From Porticoccus sp. (GTDB taxonomy: Bacteria > Pseudomonadota > Gammaproteobacteria > Pseudomonadales > Porticoccaceae), in NCBI GenBank assembly GCA_002733125.1, contig NVUM01000002.1, positions 52,999-115,576 of the forward strand: DNA of 62,578 nt. Reading direction: 5' to 3'. Made by a program: the position numbers and the translations under genes. Shown here in pieces: positions 52,433 through 61,070 of the stretch. Positions within the stretch are counted from its first letter, which is position 1, and every line of letters begins with the position of its first letter. The notes below the pieces were generated by a model. The model did no database searches. It worked only from the letters and a program-made list of their open reading frames with translations, and was not told the origin of the DNA.

Positions 52433-52564
52433 GTTGAGACCTTTAAAGGTGTGGTGCAACTCAGCGGATTTGTCACTTCAAAAGAAGCCATGGATAAAGC
52501 CGTGGATATCGCCCGCGGCATCGATGGTGTTAATTCAGTAAGAAACAACATGACCATCAAGTAG
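52408..52564 (+). pseudogene. Fragment of a BON-domain protein
   Basis: The plus strand encodes VNVETFKGVVQLSGFVTSKE and ends in GIDGVNSVRNNMTIK followed by TAG. This is the C-terminal half of a BON domain as in OsmY-like periplasmic proteins. The N-terminal half, signal peptide and ribosome site are missing, replaced by the PAS fragment. The intact stop is followed by a strong terminator. Confidence 0.65.
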
Positions 52565-52644
52565 GAAGACTTATTCCCCTATGGTCTTTGAATGCTGGCC
52601 TTCCATCCCAGCATCGCACACTCCATATAGCCCCCCCCCTCTTG

Positions 52645-52668
52645 ACCCGGCCTTGGCCGGGTTTTTTT
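52645..52668 (+). terminator. Rho-independent terminator
   Basis: A GC-rich stem (ACCCGGCC-TT-GGCCGGGT) is followed by seven T. It ends the transcript of the former BON gene and isolates norC from upstream readthrough. Confidence 0.85.
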
Positions 52669-52877
52669 ACTATCGTCTCCAGTTTACCGGCATTCCTGTG
52701 ATCTGATCCGTGCAGTCTTGTATGGTCTTTTTATGTGATTATGAGTTGGCTGTACCCACTTCGCTTTACTACCACGGATTAAATTGCGGTGGTTACCTGA
52801 TAGCTGCTAGTCTGCATAGAACGGTGTGTAACATCGGTTGACAAACTAAAACAATAACCGTGCATGGGAAGGTGTTT

Positions 52878-53330
52878 ATGACGGAAAAACTGACTCGTTC
52901 CGGAGCCCGCAATATCTTCTTTGGCGGTTCGCTATTCTTTTTTATCGTCTTCGCCGCTCTGACTGTCCACAGCCATTTTTACATGGTGAACATTTCTACC
53001 GACAAGGAAGGGTTGACGGAGTCTGTCAAGCTGGGCAAACACGTATGGGAAAAGAACAGTTGTATCAACTGCCATACCATCCTGGGGGAGGGCGCATACT
53101 TCGGTCCCGAACTGGGTAATGTCTGGCATCGCTATGGTGGCAGGGAAAATCCGGAGGCAGCCCGGGCCGGCATCAAGGGCTGGATCAAAGCGCAACCGCT
53201 GAATATCGAGGGACGGCGAAAAATGCCCGCCTTCGACCTTAGCGAGCCAGAACTTGATGCCCTGGTGGATTTTTTCCGCTGGACAGACGATATCGACACC
53301 CAGGGTTGGCCACCTCATCCCTCCGGTTGA
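52878..53330 (+). CDS. norC: Nitric oxide reductase cytochrome c subunit NorC
   Basis: The 150-residue subunit has one N-terminal membrane helix and a periplasmic cytochrome c domain with heme motif CINCH (C62, C65, H66) and a distal methionine in RRKMPAFDLSE. It passes electrons to NorB. ATG at 52878 has GGAAGG six bases upstream. It is the first gene of norCBQD. Confidence 0.95.
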   Translation: MTEKLTRSGARNIFFGGSLFFFIVFAALTVHSHFYMVNISTDKEGLTESVKLGKHVWEKNSCINCHTILGEGAYFGPELGNVWHRYGGRENPEAARAGIKGWIKAQPLNIEGRRKMPAFDLSEPELDALVDFFRWTDDIDTQGWPPHPSG

Positions 53331-53420
53331 TGTGTTCATCGGGGCCACAAATGGGATCGCCCCAATGTCCAAAAGTCTGTCGAAAACCCCGAGAAAATAA
53401 TTAAAAGGAGATATTTGACG

Positions 53421-54758
53421 ATGAAATACGAAACCCAGAAGGTGGCCCTCCCGTTTTTCATGGTCGCGATGGCGCTGTTTGTACTGCAGGTGGTGTTTGG
53501 CCTGCTGGCGGCTACTGTCTATGTCCTGCCCGAGTTCATGACTGAGGCCATGCCGTTCCACATCATGCGCATGAGCCACACCAATCTGTTGATCGTATGG
53601 CTGTTGATGGGCTTTATGGGGTGCACCTACTACCTGATGCCGGAGGAGGCGGAAACAGAAATTCACAGCCCCAAACTGGCCTACCTGCAGCTCGCCCTGT
53701 TTGCCGTGGCCGGTGCCGGCTCTCTCATTAGTTATCAGTTTGGTATCCATGAGGGCCGGGAGTTTCTGGAACAACCCCTCTGGGCAAAAATCCTGATTAC
53801 CGTCTCCTTTTTGATCTTTCTCTACAACACCAGCATCACTCTCTACAAGGGCCGCCGAACGGCCATCAACATGGTGTTGATGCTGGGACTGTGGCTGGCA
53901 GCGATATTCTGGCTGTTCGCCTTTTACAATCCGGCCAACCTGGCCGTGGACAAGCTCTACTGGTGGTGGGTTGTCCATGTCTGGGTCGAGGGTGTCTGGG
54001 AGTTGATCATGGGATCACTGCTGGCCTATCTGTTGATCAAGATGACCGGTGTCGACCGCGAAATCATTGAGAAGTGGCTATACGTCATTATCGGACTGGC
54101 CCTGTTTTCCGGTCTCCTGGGGACCGGTCACCATTACTACTGGATCGGTGCGCCCTGGTACTGGCAGCCCATCGGCAGTATTTTCTCCACCCTGGAAGTG
54201 CTGCCTTTCTTTGCTATGGTGTTGTTTGCCTTCTACATGTTCTGGAAGGGCCGCCGCAACCATCCCAATAAGGCCGCTATGCTCTGGACCCTGGGCAGTG
54301 CCACCGTCGCGTTCTTCGGGGCAGGCGTCTGGGGTTTCATGCACACCCTGTCCTTCGTCAACTACTACACCCACGGCACCCAGGTCACGGCTGCCCACGG
54401 TCACCTGGCTTTCTATGGTGCCTATGTGATGATGGTGCTGGCCGTCATCACCTACGCCATGCCCCAGTTGCGCCGGATGCAGCCCTATAACCAGATCCTC
54501 AATATGTGGAGCTTCTGGATAATGACCTCCGCCATGTGCTTTATGACATTTACTCTGACGTTTGCCGGCGTGGTACAGACCCACCTGCAAAGGGTCCTGG
54601 GAATGAACTACATGGAGGTGCAGTCCCAGCTGGGGCTGTTCTACGCCATGCGTCTGGGGGCAGGCGTGGTAGTGGCCGTGGCCGCACTGTTGTTCCTTTA
54701 TGCCACCTTCGGGCCAGCCCGGGAGCAGGTTGCCGACACGCCGACAGAATCCGTCTGA
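53421..54758 (+). CDS. norB: Nitric oxide reductase catalytic subunit NorB
   Basis: This 445-residue, twelve-helix heme-copper oxidase relative reduces NO to N2O at a heme b3-FeB centre. Histidine ligands are visible in RMSHTNLLIVW, VHVWVEGVWELI, GTGHHYYWIG and HTLSFVNYYTHGTQVTAAHGH. ATG at 53421 with AAGGAG ten bases upstream. It follows norC after 90 bases. Confidence 0.96.
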   Translation: MKYETQKVALPFFMVAMALFVLQVVFGLLAATVYVLPEFMTEAMPFHIMRMSHTNLLIVWLLMGFMGCTYYLMPEEAETEIHSPKLAYLQLALFAVAGAGSLISYQFGIHEGREFLEQPLWAKILITVSFLIFLYNTSITLYKGRRTAINMVLMLGLWLAAIFWLFAFYNPANLAVDKLYWWWVVHVWVEGVWELIMGSLLAYLLIKMTGVDREIIEKWLYVIIGLALFSGLLGTGHHYYWIGAPWYWQPIGSIFSTLEVLPFFAMVLFAFYMFWKGRRNHPNKAAMLWTLGSATVAFFGAGVWGFMHTLSFVNYYTHGTQVTAAHGHLAFYGAYVMMVLAVITYAMPQLRRMQPYNQILNMWSFWIMTSAMCFMTFTLTFAGVVQTHLQRVLGMNYMEVQSQLGLFYAMRLGAGVVVAVAALLFLYATFGPAREQVADTPTESV

Positions 54759-54827
54759 ATACAATAGCAGACTTGAAAGGCGCTATTGCCTGTCGGTGGT
54801 GACGCCGTTATCAATCGGGAATAAAAC

Positions 54828-55646
54828 ATGTCCGACTCTGCCGACTCTGTTTCCCATTCCGATGGGGATCTACCTTTCTATCGCTCCGTTGGAGACGAGT
54901 GTGAGTTGTTTCGTCACGCCTGGGAGCACCGGTTGCCGCTGTTGCTGAAGGGGCCCACGGGTTGCGGCAAGACCCGATTCGTCCACCATATGGCGGCCAA
55001 ACTAAACAGGCCTTTGTTTACCGTGTCCTGTCACGACGACCTGACTGCGGCAGACCTCACCGGTCGCTATTTGCTGCGTGGTGGCGAGACCCAGTGGGTG
55101 GATGGCCCCCTGACCCGGGCCGTCCGCGAAGGCGGTATCTGCTATCTGGATGAGGTGGTGGAGGCGCGCAAGGATGTCACCGTGGTTCTGCATCCGCTTA
55201 CGGACGACCGCCGTGCGCTGCCTCTGGAGCGCACGGGTGAACTGCTGCAGGCGCCTCCGGATTTTATGCTGGTGGTGTCCTATAATCCCGGCTATCAGCA
55301 TATTCTCAAATCCCTCAAGCCCAGTACCCGTCAGCGCTTTGTCGCACTCAGTTTTGATTTTCCACCGCCGGCCCTAGAGCGGGGTATCGTCGCCCGGGAG
55401 AGTGGTTTGGCTGTCGATCAGTGCACGGCACTGGTGAATCTGGCGGTCCGCCTGCGGACGCTGAAGGGGCAGGATCTGGAAGAAACTGTTTCTACCCGCC
55501 TGCTGATCTATTGCGCCACACTGATGGCAGCCGGAGTGCCGACACTGCAGGCGGCTCGGGCTACCCTGGTGGAACCGCTGAGCGATGACATTGACATTCA
55601 GGAAGGGTTGCTGGAGGCCATCCGTGCCACCTTCGGCGATGAATGA
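54828..55646 (+). CDS. norQ: MoxR-type AAA+ ATPase NorQ
   Basis: The 272-residue ATPase has Walker A GPTGCGKT (42-49) and Walker B ICYLDEV (104-110). NorQ and NorD insert the non-heme iron into NorB and are needed for its activity. Its stop overlaps the norD start (ATGA). The order norC-norB-norQ-norD is the common one. Confidence 0.93.
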   Translation: MSDSADSVSHSDGDLPFYRSVGDECELFRHAWEHRLPLLLKGPTGCGKTRFVHHMAAKLNRPLFTVSCHDDLTAADLTGRYLLRGGETQWVDGPLTRAVREGGICYLDEVVEARKDVTVVLHPLTDDRRALPLERTGELLQAPPDFMLVVSYNPGYQHILKSLKPSTRQRFVALSFDFPPPALERGIVARESGLAVDQCTALVNLAVRLRTLKGQDLEETVSTRLLIYCATLMAAGVPTLQAARATLVEPLSDDIDIQEGLLEAIRATFGDE

Positions 55647-57589
55647 TGAGCCGTCGGGGTCTGCTGGAGTTTCTGGAGCTGGAAGAGTGGGTAGGGCAAC
55701 GCTGGCACCGCTGGGCTTCCCGGGCTGCCAGTTATCCCCATTATTCGGAGGCAAGGGTCAGGTTCCGGGAGCTGGAGAAGAGTCTGGCGGTCTTTTTTCG
55801 CCTTAGCGGCGGAGACCCGGGTCTTGAGCTCAATGTCATATCTGCCCGGGCGTCCGGACACCGCCTCCGCTGGCGGCAGCGCCTGGGCTTTGACGAAGAG
55901 CTCCTGGACTTGGCCCGGGTTGACGAACAACATCTGCTGTTGCCGCCGCACATCGACCTGCTTCCCGACCGGGACCTCAATCGTGATCTCTATTTCTGGC
56001 TGGCTGCTTACCTGGCTTCTATCCGATCACTTACGTCTGAGTCGGACCCTCTGCGGCGGGATATCCTCGCCCTCCGCGAAGTGCGGCGCACCAGTGGTAT
56101 GGTGCTGGCGCATTACCCGGGTCTGGGTGCACGCCATGACCGACTGTGCTCAGCTCTACTGGCGCGCCGCCCCGAGCGGCAACTACCGCGTCTGGAGGCA
56201 GCGGTGGAGGCTGTGATCCGCCGATTACTTGGCGATTCGATGCCGCTGGTCGGGGTTGCCAGAGATATTTATTCTGTTGTTCTCGACGAGATGGCGCTGA
56301 GTGAGTGGCATGCACCGAAAGGCTATCGACCACCACTGCCGGTACCCCTTTGGGGAGAAGCAGTAATGTTGGGAACGGTGCCCCGTACGCCTGATGAACA
56401 GGATGAGGTTGCTGACGACAGTGTGGCGCAGACGGGGCCGGAGGGTCGACGCAAGGCCAGCCGTCGCCGCCAAACTGAGAGTGAACGGGACGATCCTCTG
56501 GTGTTCAACCGCTTCGAGAAAATGCTTTCCATCGCCGAGATGGTGAACCTGAACCGTCTGGTGGACGATGAGCAGGACGAAGATGCTCACAAGTCCGCTG
56601 AACAGCTCGATGAGATCACCGTCAGCCCTCACCGCAAAAAGGCCGCCGCCAAACTCAGGCTCGAGCTGGACCTGCCTCCAGACGCCGCCACCGGTGCCCC
56701 GCTGTCGGGAAAATACCGATACCCGGAGTGGGACTACCGCAAAGGTCGTTATCTACCGGACCACTGCCAGGTTCTGATCGGTTCCTATCCCGAGGCAGAG
56801 CAAACCATGCCACAGGACGAAGCGACTCGGCGCAGGATTCTGAGTGTGCGGCGCCAGTTTGAGGCGCTGCGCCCGGGCCGCGAGGTGCTGCGAGGCCAAC
56901 TGGAGGGGACGGAGCTGGATATGGATGCCGTCGTCCGCGCCCACTGCGACCTGGCTGCCACTGGCACAGCCAGCGACGGTCTTTACCTCGCCTCACTGCC
57001 ACGTACCCGGGATCTGGCGGTGGATATTCTGGTGGATGTCTCCCTGTCGACGGATGCCTGGCTGGAGGACCGGCGGGTGATCGATGTGGCCAGGGAGGCA
57101 CTGTTGGCTCTGGCCCACGGCCTGGCCCTGTCCGGCGACGACTACGCCATCCACTGTTTTACCTCCCGACGGAGAGAACAGGTTTGGGTGAGTACCCTGA
57201 AGTCCTTTGACGAGGTTATGGGGGAGCGGGTGGAGCGACGAATCCAGGCTCTGCAGCCGGGCCACTATACCCGTATGGGACCGGCCATTCGTCATTGCAC
57301 AGAACTTCTGGCACAGCGCCACCAGCGCCACCGTCTGCTGCTGATGCTCAGCGACGGCAAACCAAACGACACTGACTATTACGAAGGCCGTTACGCTATC
57401 GAGGATACCCGCAGGGCGATTCTGGATGCCCGGCAGCAGGAAGTGCAGGTGTTTGCCGTCACAGTGGACAGAGAAGCGGAAGCCTATCTGCCCCGCCTGT
57501 TTGGCCGAGGGGGCTGGGCTATGGTTAGCCGGCCCGAACATCTGCCCCAGGCTTTGCCCGCTATCTATCGGCGGGTTACGTCGCGCTGA
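55643..57589 (+). CDS. norD: VWA-domain NO reductase activation protein NorD
   Basis: The 648-residue protein has a long helical N-terminal part and a C-terminal von Willebrand A domain from about residue 450, with the MIDAS motif DVSLS and a later MLSDGKPND. It works with NorQ in NorBC maturation. No nor regulator gene and no convincing NorR or FNR/DNR site was found in the window. Confidence 0.93.
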   Translation: MMSRRGLLEFLELEEWVGQRWHRWASRAASYPHYSEARVRFRELEKSLAVFFRLSGGDPGLELNVISARASGHRLRWRQRLGFDEELLDLARVDEQHLLLPPHIDLLPDRDLNRDLYFWLAAYLASIRSLTSESDPLRRDILALREVRRTSGMVLAHYPGLGARHDRLCSALLARRPERQLPRLEAAVEAVIRRLLGDSMPLVGVARDIYSVVLDEMALSEWHAPKGYRPPLPVPLWGEAVMLGTVPRTPDEQDEVADDSVAQTGPEGRRKASRRRQTESERDDPLVFNRFEKMLSIAEMVNLNRLVDDEQDEDAHKSAEQLDEITVSPHRKKAAAKLRLELDLPPDAATGAPLSGKYRYPEWDYRKGRYLPDHCQVLIGSYPEAEQTMPQDEATRRRILSVRRQFEALRPGREVLRGQLEGTELDMDAVVRAHCDLAATGTASDGLYLASLPRTRDLAVDILVDVSLSTDAWLEDRRVIDVAREALLALAHGLALSGDDYAIHCFTSRRREQVWVSTLKSFDEVMGERVERRIQALQPGHYTRMGPAIRHCTELLAQRHQRHRLLLMLSDGKPNDTDYYEGRYAIEDTRRAILDARQQEVQVFAVTVDREAEAYLPRLFGRGGWAMVSRPEHLPQALPAIYRRVTSR

Positions 57590-58003
57590 TCATTTCCTAG
57601 ATAAGTGCAGGTCAAAGAGCAGGCTTTTGGGGTTATCTATTGGGAGATTGGCGGTTAGCCGGTGAATACCGATGGCGCAGCGCGCCACCAGCCAGATCAA
57701 CAGGGCAGTGAAGAACAGATACCCGAAAATCCAGGCAATAACCGGGGATGCACCCAGGTAGCCAAGCCCCTGCCAGGAAACGAAGGCCAGCGCACAGGCC
57801 ATCAGGCCGATCCAGAACGTCCGCGCCTGAAAGCAGAGATGGCTGGCCACCCAGGGGGCACTGCCGGGACATCGCCAATGGGCCAGAATTGCAGCTACCG
57901 GAGCCGTCACCACTGTCATGATGCTGCCCAGTAGTAGCCCGTAGATCACTATTGCCCAGCCCCGGCCGGTGGCATCCTTGGTCTGTGATACGTTAATTGT
58001 CAT
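57590..58003 (-). CDS. DUF4870-like small membrane protein
   Basis: This 137-residue protein has four predicted membrane helices (IVIYGLLLGSIMTVVTAPVA, FWIGLMACALAFV, VIAWIFGYLFFTALLIWLVA) and polar ends. It is similar to small DUF4870-like membrane proteins, with low certainty. It is convergent with norD, its stop lying directly against that of norD. Function unknown. Confidence 0.65.
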   Translation of the reverse strand: MTINVSQTKDATGRGWAIVIYGLLLGSIMTVVTAPVAAILAHWRCPGSAPWVASHLCFQARTFWIGLMACALAFVSWQGLGYLGASPVIAWIFGYLFFTALLIWLVARCAIGIHRLTANLPIDNPKSLLFDLHLSRK

Positions 58004-58178
58004 GGCTTAACCTTAACCTGTGGTTGAAAAGAGCTCTCAGCTGCCCCACGTTACTCCGCTTTTTAAACGTGCGACCTGACTGATGCAAGCGATTCTATTC
58101 GTTCGGCATTTAAGCCGGCTTGCCATCTACCCGGGGAATCCTCAGCAGCGATAGATGCCACAACAGTGGTGTCATGCA

Positions 58179-58316
58179 TTACAGCCAGCTCCGCCACAAG
58201 GCTAGCCCGGTCAGTGCCGCCGTAAGGACGGCCAATACGCTTACTGCTAGAGCCCTGACCCAGGGGTGGTGGACAAATGACCAGTCAACCCGACCAACCA
58301 CAACAGTAGCCCGCAC
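58179..58316 (-). CDS. Possible 45-residue hydrophobic protein
   Basis: Between the DUF4870-like gene and the BCCT gene the minus strand has a short frame, starting at GTG 58316 or upstream, that reads VRATVVVGRVDWSFVHHPW and then a membrane-like helix (ALAVSVLAVLTAALTGLAL) and stops at 58179. There is no clear ribosome site. It may be a small membrane protein following the BCCT gene or a relic. The rest of 58004-58362 has nothing recognised. Confidence 0.3.
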   Translation of the reverse strand: MRATVVVGRVDWSFVHHPWVRALAVSVLAVLTAALTGLALWRSWL

Positions 58317-58362
58317 TGGATTCGATGCACATGAATGGCGGAACGCTGCTGTTAGAGAGTTT

Positions 58363-60003
58363 TTACTCCGATCGAGGGGGTTCCCCTTGACTGACCTGTT
58401 CTATCAGTTCTTCGCGCAGCTCGTCAAATTCGGTCGGCCTCTCCGACTCACCCAGGTGATCGGTGCGGTCCAGCAGCCGCAGCAACCGTTCGCGGGTCAT
58501 GGCTTCATGCAACTCCTGCTGGCGACGCTCGGTGCGCAGGGATCGGAGCAATGAGGCGGCCATAAAAATCATCAGAATCATAAACGGAAAGGCCGCCACA
58601 ATGGAGATGGTCTGTAGTGCCGCCAGTCCGCCACTGAGTAGCAATACGCCGGCCACCAGCACCTGAATCACGCCCCAGGTCACCCGCGACCAGCGGCTGG
58701 GCGTGAGTACACCCTTGCTGGTGAACATGCCCAATACAAACGTGGCGGAGTTAGCCGAGGTAATCACAAACAGGATAATCAACACCAGCATCAGAATACT
58801 GATAATGTCCGCTCCCGGTAGAAGTGCCAGGGTGGCGAACAGGGCAGAGCTCATCTCCTGCACCACCGCATCGCCCAGGGCCGCACCTTCAAACAGTTCA
58901 AAATACAGTGCCGAGCCGCCAAAGGTTGAAAACCACAGCACACTCAGCAGTACCGGCATGCCGATCACACCCACGACAAATTCGCGGATGGTGCGACCGC
59001 GGGAGATACGGGCAATAAAACTGCCAACAAATGGGGCCCAGGAGAGCCCCCAGGCCCAGTAAAAAATTGTCCAACGCTCTACCCAGTCATCGCCGGTGTA
59101 AGGAGTCATCACCAGGCTCATGCCCATGATATTGCCAAAATAATCTCCGATGGCGTTGGTCATGGCGGCGGTAATGAAATCGGTGGGACCGGCAAAAAAC
59201 ACAAATACCAGCAGCGCACCCGCCAGCAACATGTTCAAATCACTAATGTAACGCACGCCGCTCTCCAGTGGCGCCAGCGCACATACCAGAAAAATCATCG
59301 AGATGCCGGCCAGAATCATCAGTTGCTGGGTCGTACCAAAGGGTACATCGCCCACTGACACCAGTCCGCTGTTAATCTGGATGACACCCAGCCCCAGCGT
59401 GGTAGCCACACCAAATACCGTCGAGACCACCGCCAGAATATTGATCAGATGGCCGCGAGCACCGTCCACCCTGTCACCCAGCAGTGGCCGGAAAGTCTCG
59501 CTGATCAGCCCCGGGCGCTGCATCCGGAAGCGCACATAGGCAATGGATAATCCGACCAATGCGAAATTGGCCCACTGGTGAAAACCCCAGTGAAACAGCG
59601 CGTAACGCATCGCAGCTCCCGCCGCCTGGGGACTGCGGGGCTCGGCCTCGCCGAAAGGCGGGCTGACAAAGTGACTCATGGGTTCGGCTACTGCCCAGAA
59701 GACCAGCCCCACACCCATGCCGGCCGAAAAAATCATCCCCAGCCAGGTGAGATAGGGAAATTCCGCTGCCTCTCCCTCCGCACCAAGACGGATGTGGCCG
59801 TAATCGCTCGTGGCAATGCCGATGCAGAACAGCAGAAAGCCACTGGTGGCAAACAGGTACAGCCAACCAAAATGCTCGGTCGTAAACTGCAGACCAACCC
59901 CGGCCCATTCCGACAGCCGTTCGGGATTGGTAGCCCCCAGTCCGACAAAAGCCGCCAACAGAATCAGCGACGTGTAAAAGACCCAGCCGGGACGGTTGTT
60001 CAT
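58363..60003 (-). CDS. BCCT-family betaine/choline/ectoine transporter
   Basis: The 546-residue carrier has twelve membrane helices and the BCCT signature region with GVGLVFWAVAEPMSHF in helix 4 and FYWAWGLSWAPFVGSFIARI in helix 8, the latter holding the tryptophan-rich substrate site. It imports compatible solutes driven by Na+ or H+. The substrate cannot be told, but ectoine degradation at 9-14 kb makes ectoine a reasonable candidate. The ATG at 60003 lacks an obvious ribosome site. The upstream region to 60442 shows no gene. Confidence 0.88.
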   Translation of the reverse strand: MNNRPGWVFYTSLILLAAFVGLGATNPERLSEWAGVGLQFTTEHFGWLYLFATSGFLLFCIGIATSDYGHIRLGAEGEAAEFPYLTWLGMIFSAGMGVGLVFWAVAEPMSHFVSPPFGEAEPRSPQAAGAAMRYALFHWGFHQWANFALVGLSIAYVRFRMQRPGLISETFRPLLGDRVDGARGHLINILAVVSTVFGVATTLGLGVIQINSGLVSVGDVPFGTTQQLMILAGISMIFLVCALAPLESGVRYISDLNMLLAGALLVFVFFAGPTDFITAAMTNAIGDYFGNIMGMSLVMTPYTGDDWVERWTIFYWAWGLSWAPFVGSFIARISRGRTIREFVVGVIGMPVLLSVLWFSTFGGSALYFELFEGAALGDAVVQEMSSALFATLALLPGADIISILMLVLIILFVITSANSATFVLGMFTSKGVLTPSRWSRVTWGVIQVLVAGVLLLSGGLAALQTISIVAAFPFMILMIFMAASLLRSLRTERRQQELHEAMTRERLLRLLDRTDHLGESERPTEFDELREELIEQVSQGEPPRSE

Positions 60004-60442
60004 GAGGAATAATCCAAACAGTGTGCATTAAAAAAGCAGCGCGATGACGAACTTAACATAGCTGTCAATTGCCTGCATTGAGGACACGATGGTCCCCGAA
60101 GGTAGATACCGGGGATATTCAGCGCAGAATCCTCGCTGTTTAGCAGTTAGTGATCTGGTTATTAATTGATATGGCTGTTTAGGGTAGTAAAAATCACCAG
60201 TCAGTGTTGCACATCGCTGTCTGGCGGTTTTGTATAAAACGTCAAAGCCTATCGAAAGCTATCACCTAAAAAGTAATACGCCGCCTAGGCAGGATTGGCA
60301 GACCGGTCGAAGCATGGAAGCGAGATGAGTAAATACCAGGGTAGGTTTGGCCAGCGTATCCCTGACACAAAAAATAAGACGAAAACTGTTGACCTGAATC
60401 ACTTCAGCTACTCTCAAAGACTACTATCCTTAAGATGTTTAG

Positions 60443-60458
60443 TGTGAACCACATCACC
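60443..60458 (+). promoter_or_regulatory. CRP-like binding site
   Basis: TGTGAACCACATCACC fits the CRP consensus TGTGA-N6-TCACA at nine of ten defined positions. It lies 38 bases before the ATG of the secreted-protein gene. The position close to the start would fit repression or a promoter further downstream. Confidence 0.4.
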
Positions 60459-60496
60459 ACATGTTTAATCACGTTTTAAGGGAAATGGAGAAAAAA

Positions 60497-60868
60497 ATGA
60501 AACGACGTTTAATAGTGCCAGTCTTGTTTGGTGTTATGTGTATCTATGCCGCCGGCCCTCTAGCAGAAGACCAAGATCGGATTCAAGATCGAACTCAAAC
60601 GCAGGATCAGACTCAGGACCAAGTCTATGGCAGCCAACTCATGACGGAGCAAGAGCGTAATGAGTATCGGACAAAAATGCGTTCAGCCAAGTCAGAACAG
60701 GAAAAAAACCAAATTCGTAATGAACATCATGAGCGGATGAAGATTCGCGCTAAAGAAAGGGGAGTCAGCCTACCTGATGAAGCGCCAAGTAACCGTGGTC
60801 ATATGGGTGCTGGTGGCGGTATGGGTGCAGGAGGTATGGGTGCTGGCGGAGGCGGCAAAGGAAGATAA
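60497..60868 (+). CDS. Small secreted protein with DQT-rich segment and Gly/Met-rich tail
   Basis: The 123-residue protein starts at ATG 60497, with TGGAG seven bases upstream, and has a signal peptide (MKRRLIVPVLFGVMCIYAAG). The mature part has repeats of Q/D/R/T (RIQDRTQTQDQTQDQ), a charged helical middle (YGSQLMTEQERNEYRTKM) and a glycine-methionine tail (MGAGGGMGAGGMGAGG). Proteins of this type are seen in several gammaproteobacteria but have no known function. Confidence 0.75.
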   Translation: MKRRLIVPVLFGVMCIYAAGPLAEDQDRIQDRTQTQDQTQDQVYGSQLMTEQERNEYRTKMRSAKSEQEKNQIRNEHHERMKIRAKERGVSLPDEAPSNRGHMGAGGGMGAGGMGAGGGGKGR

Positions 60869-60889
60869 ATAGGTTTTACGCTTGATCGT

Positions 60890-60922
60890 CTATGAACAGT
60901 ACATGACATGTGCTGTTCATAG
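60890..60922. repeat. 33-bp near-perfect palindrome
   Basis: CTATGAACAG and CTGTTCATAG are perfect 10-base arms. Between them ACATGACATGT continues the symmetry, giving 16-base arms with a single mismatch that would be a G-U pair in RNA. No T-run follows. It could be a transcript hairpin after the secreted-protein gene or a protein-binding site. Confidence 0.6.
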
Positions 60923-61070
60923 ACTGCCGGGGTGTACGCAAAAAGTAAGTGCATGCCCGTCTTTCCACTAACGATCATATTAGCAGATAACCCTTGGGGT
61001 GCGTGGTTGTAACTAGACGCTCTCTTTGTTGACTGAAAGCTTTCCTCAGATTTGCCATTAAGAGACACGA

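Noticed and set aside
52800-52877. FNR/DNR or NorR site upstream of norC
   Set aside because: TTGACAAACTAAAACAA near 52838 does not fit TTGAT-N4-ATCAA or the NorR inverted repeat well enough to call.
52932-53978. A 348-residue minus-strand frame opposite norC/norB
   Set aside because: norC and norB are certain on the plus strand and the frame shows no family motifs.
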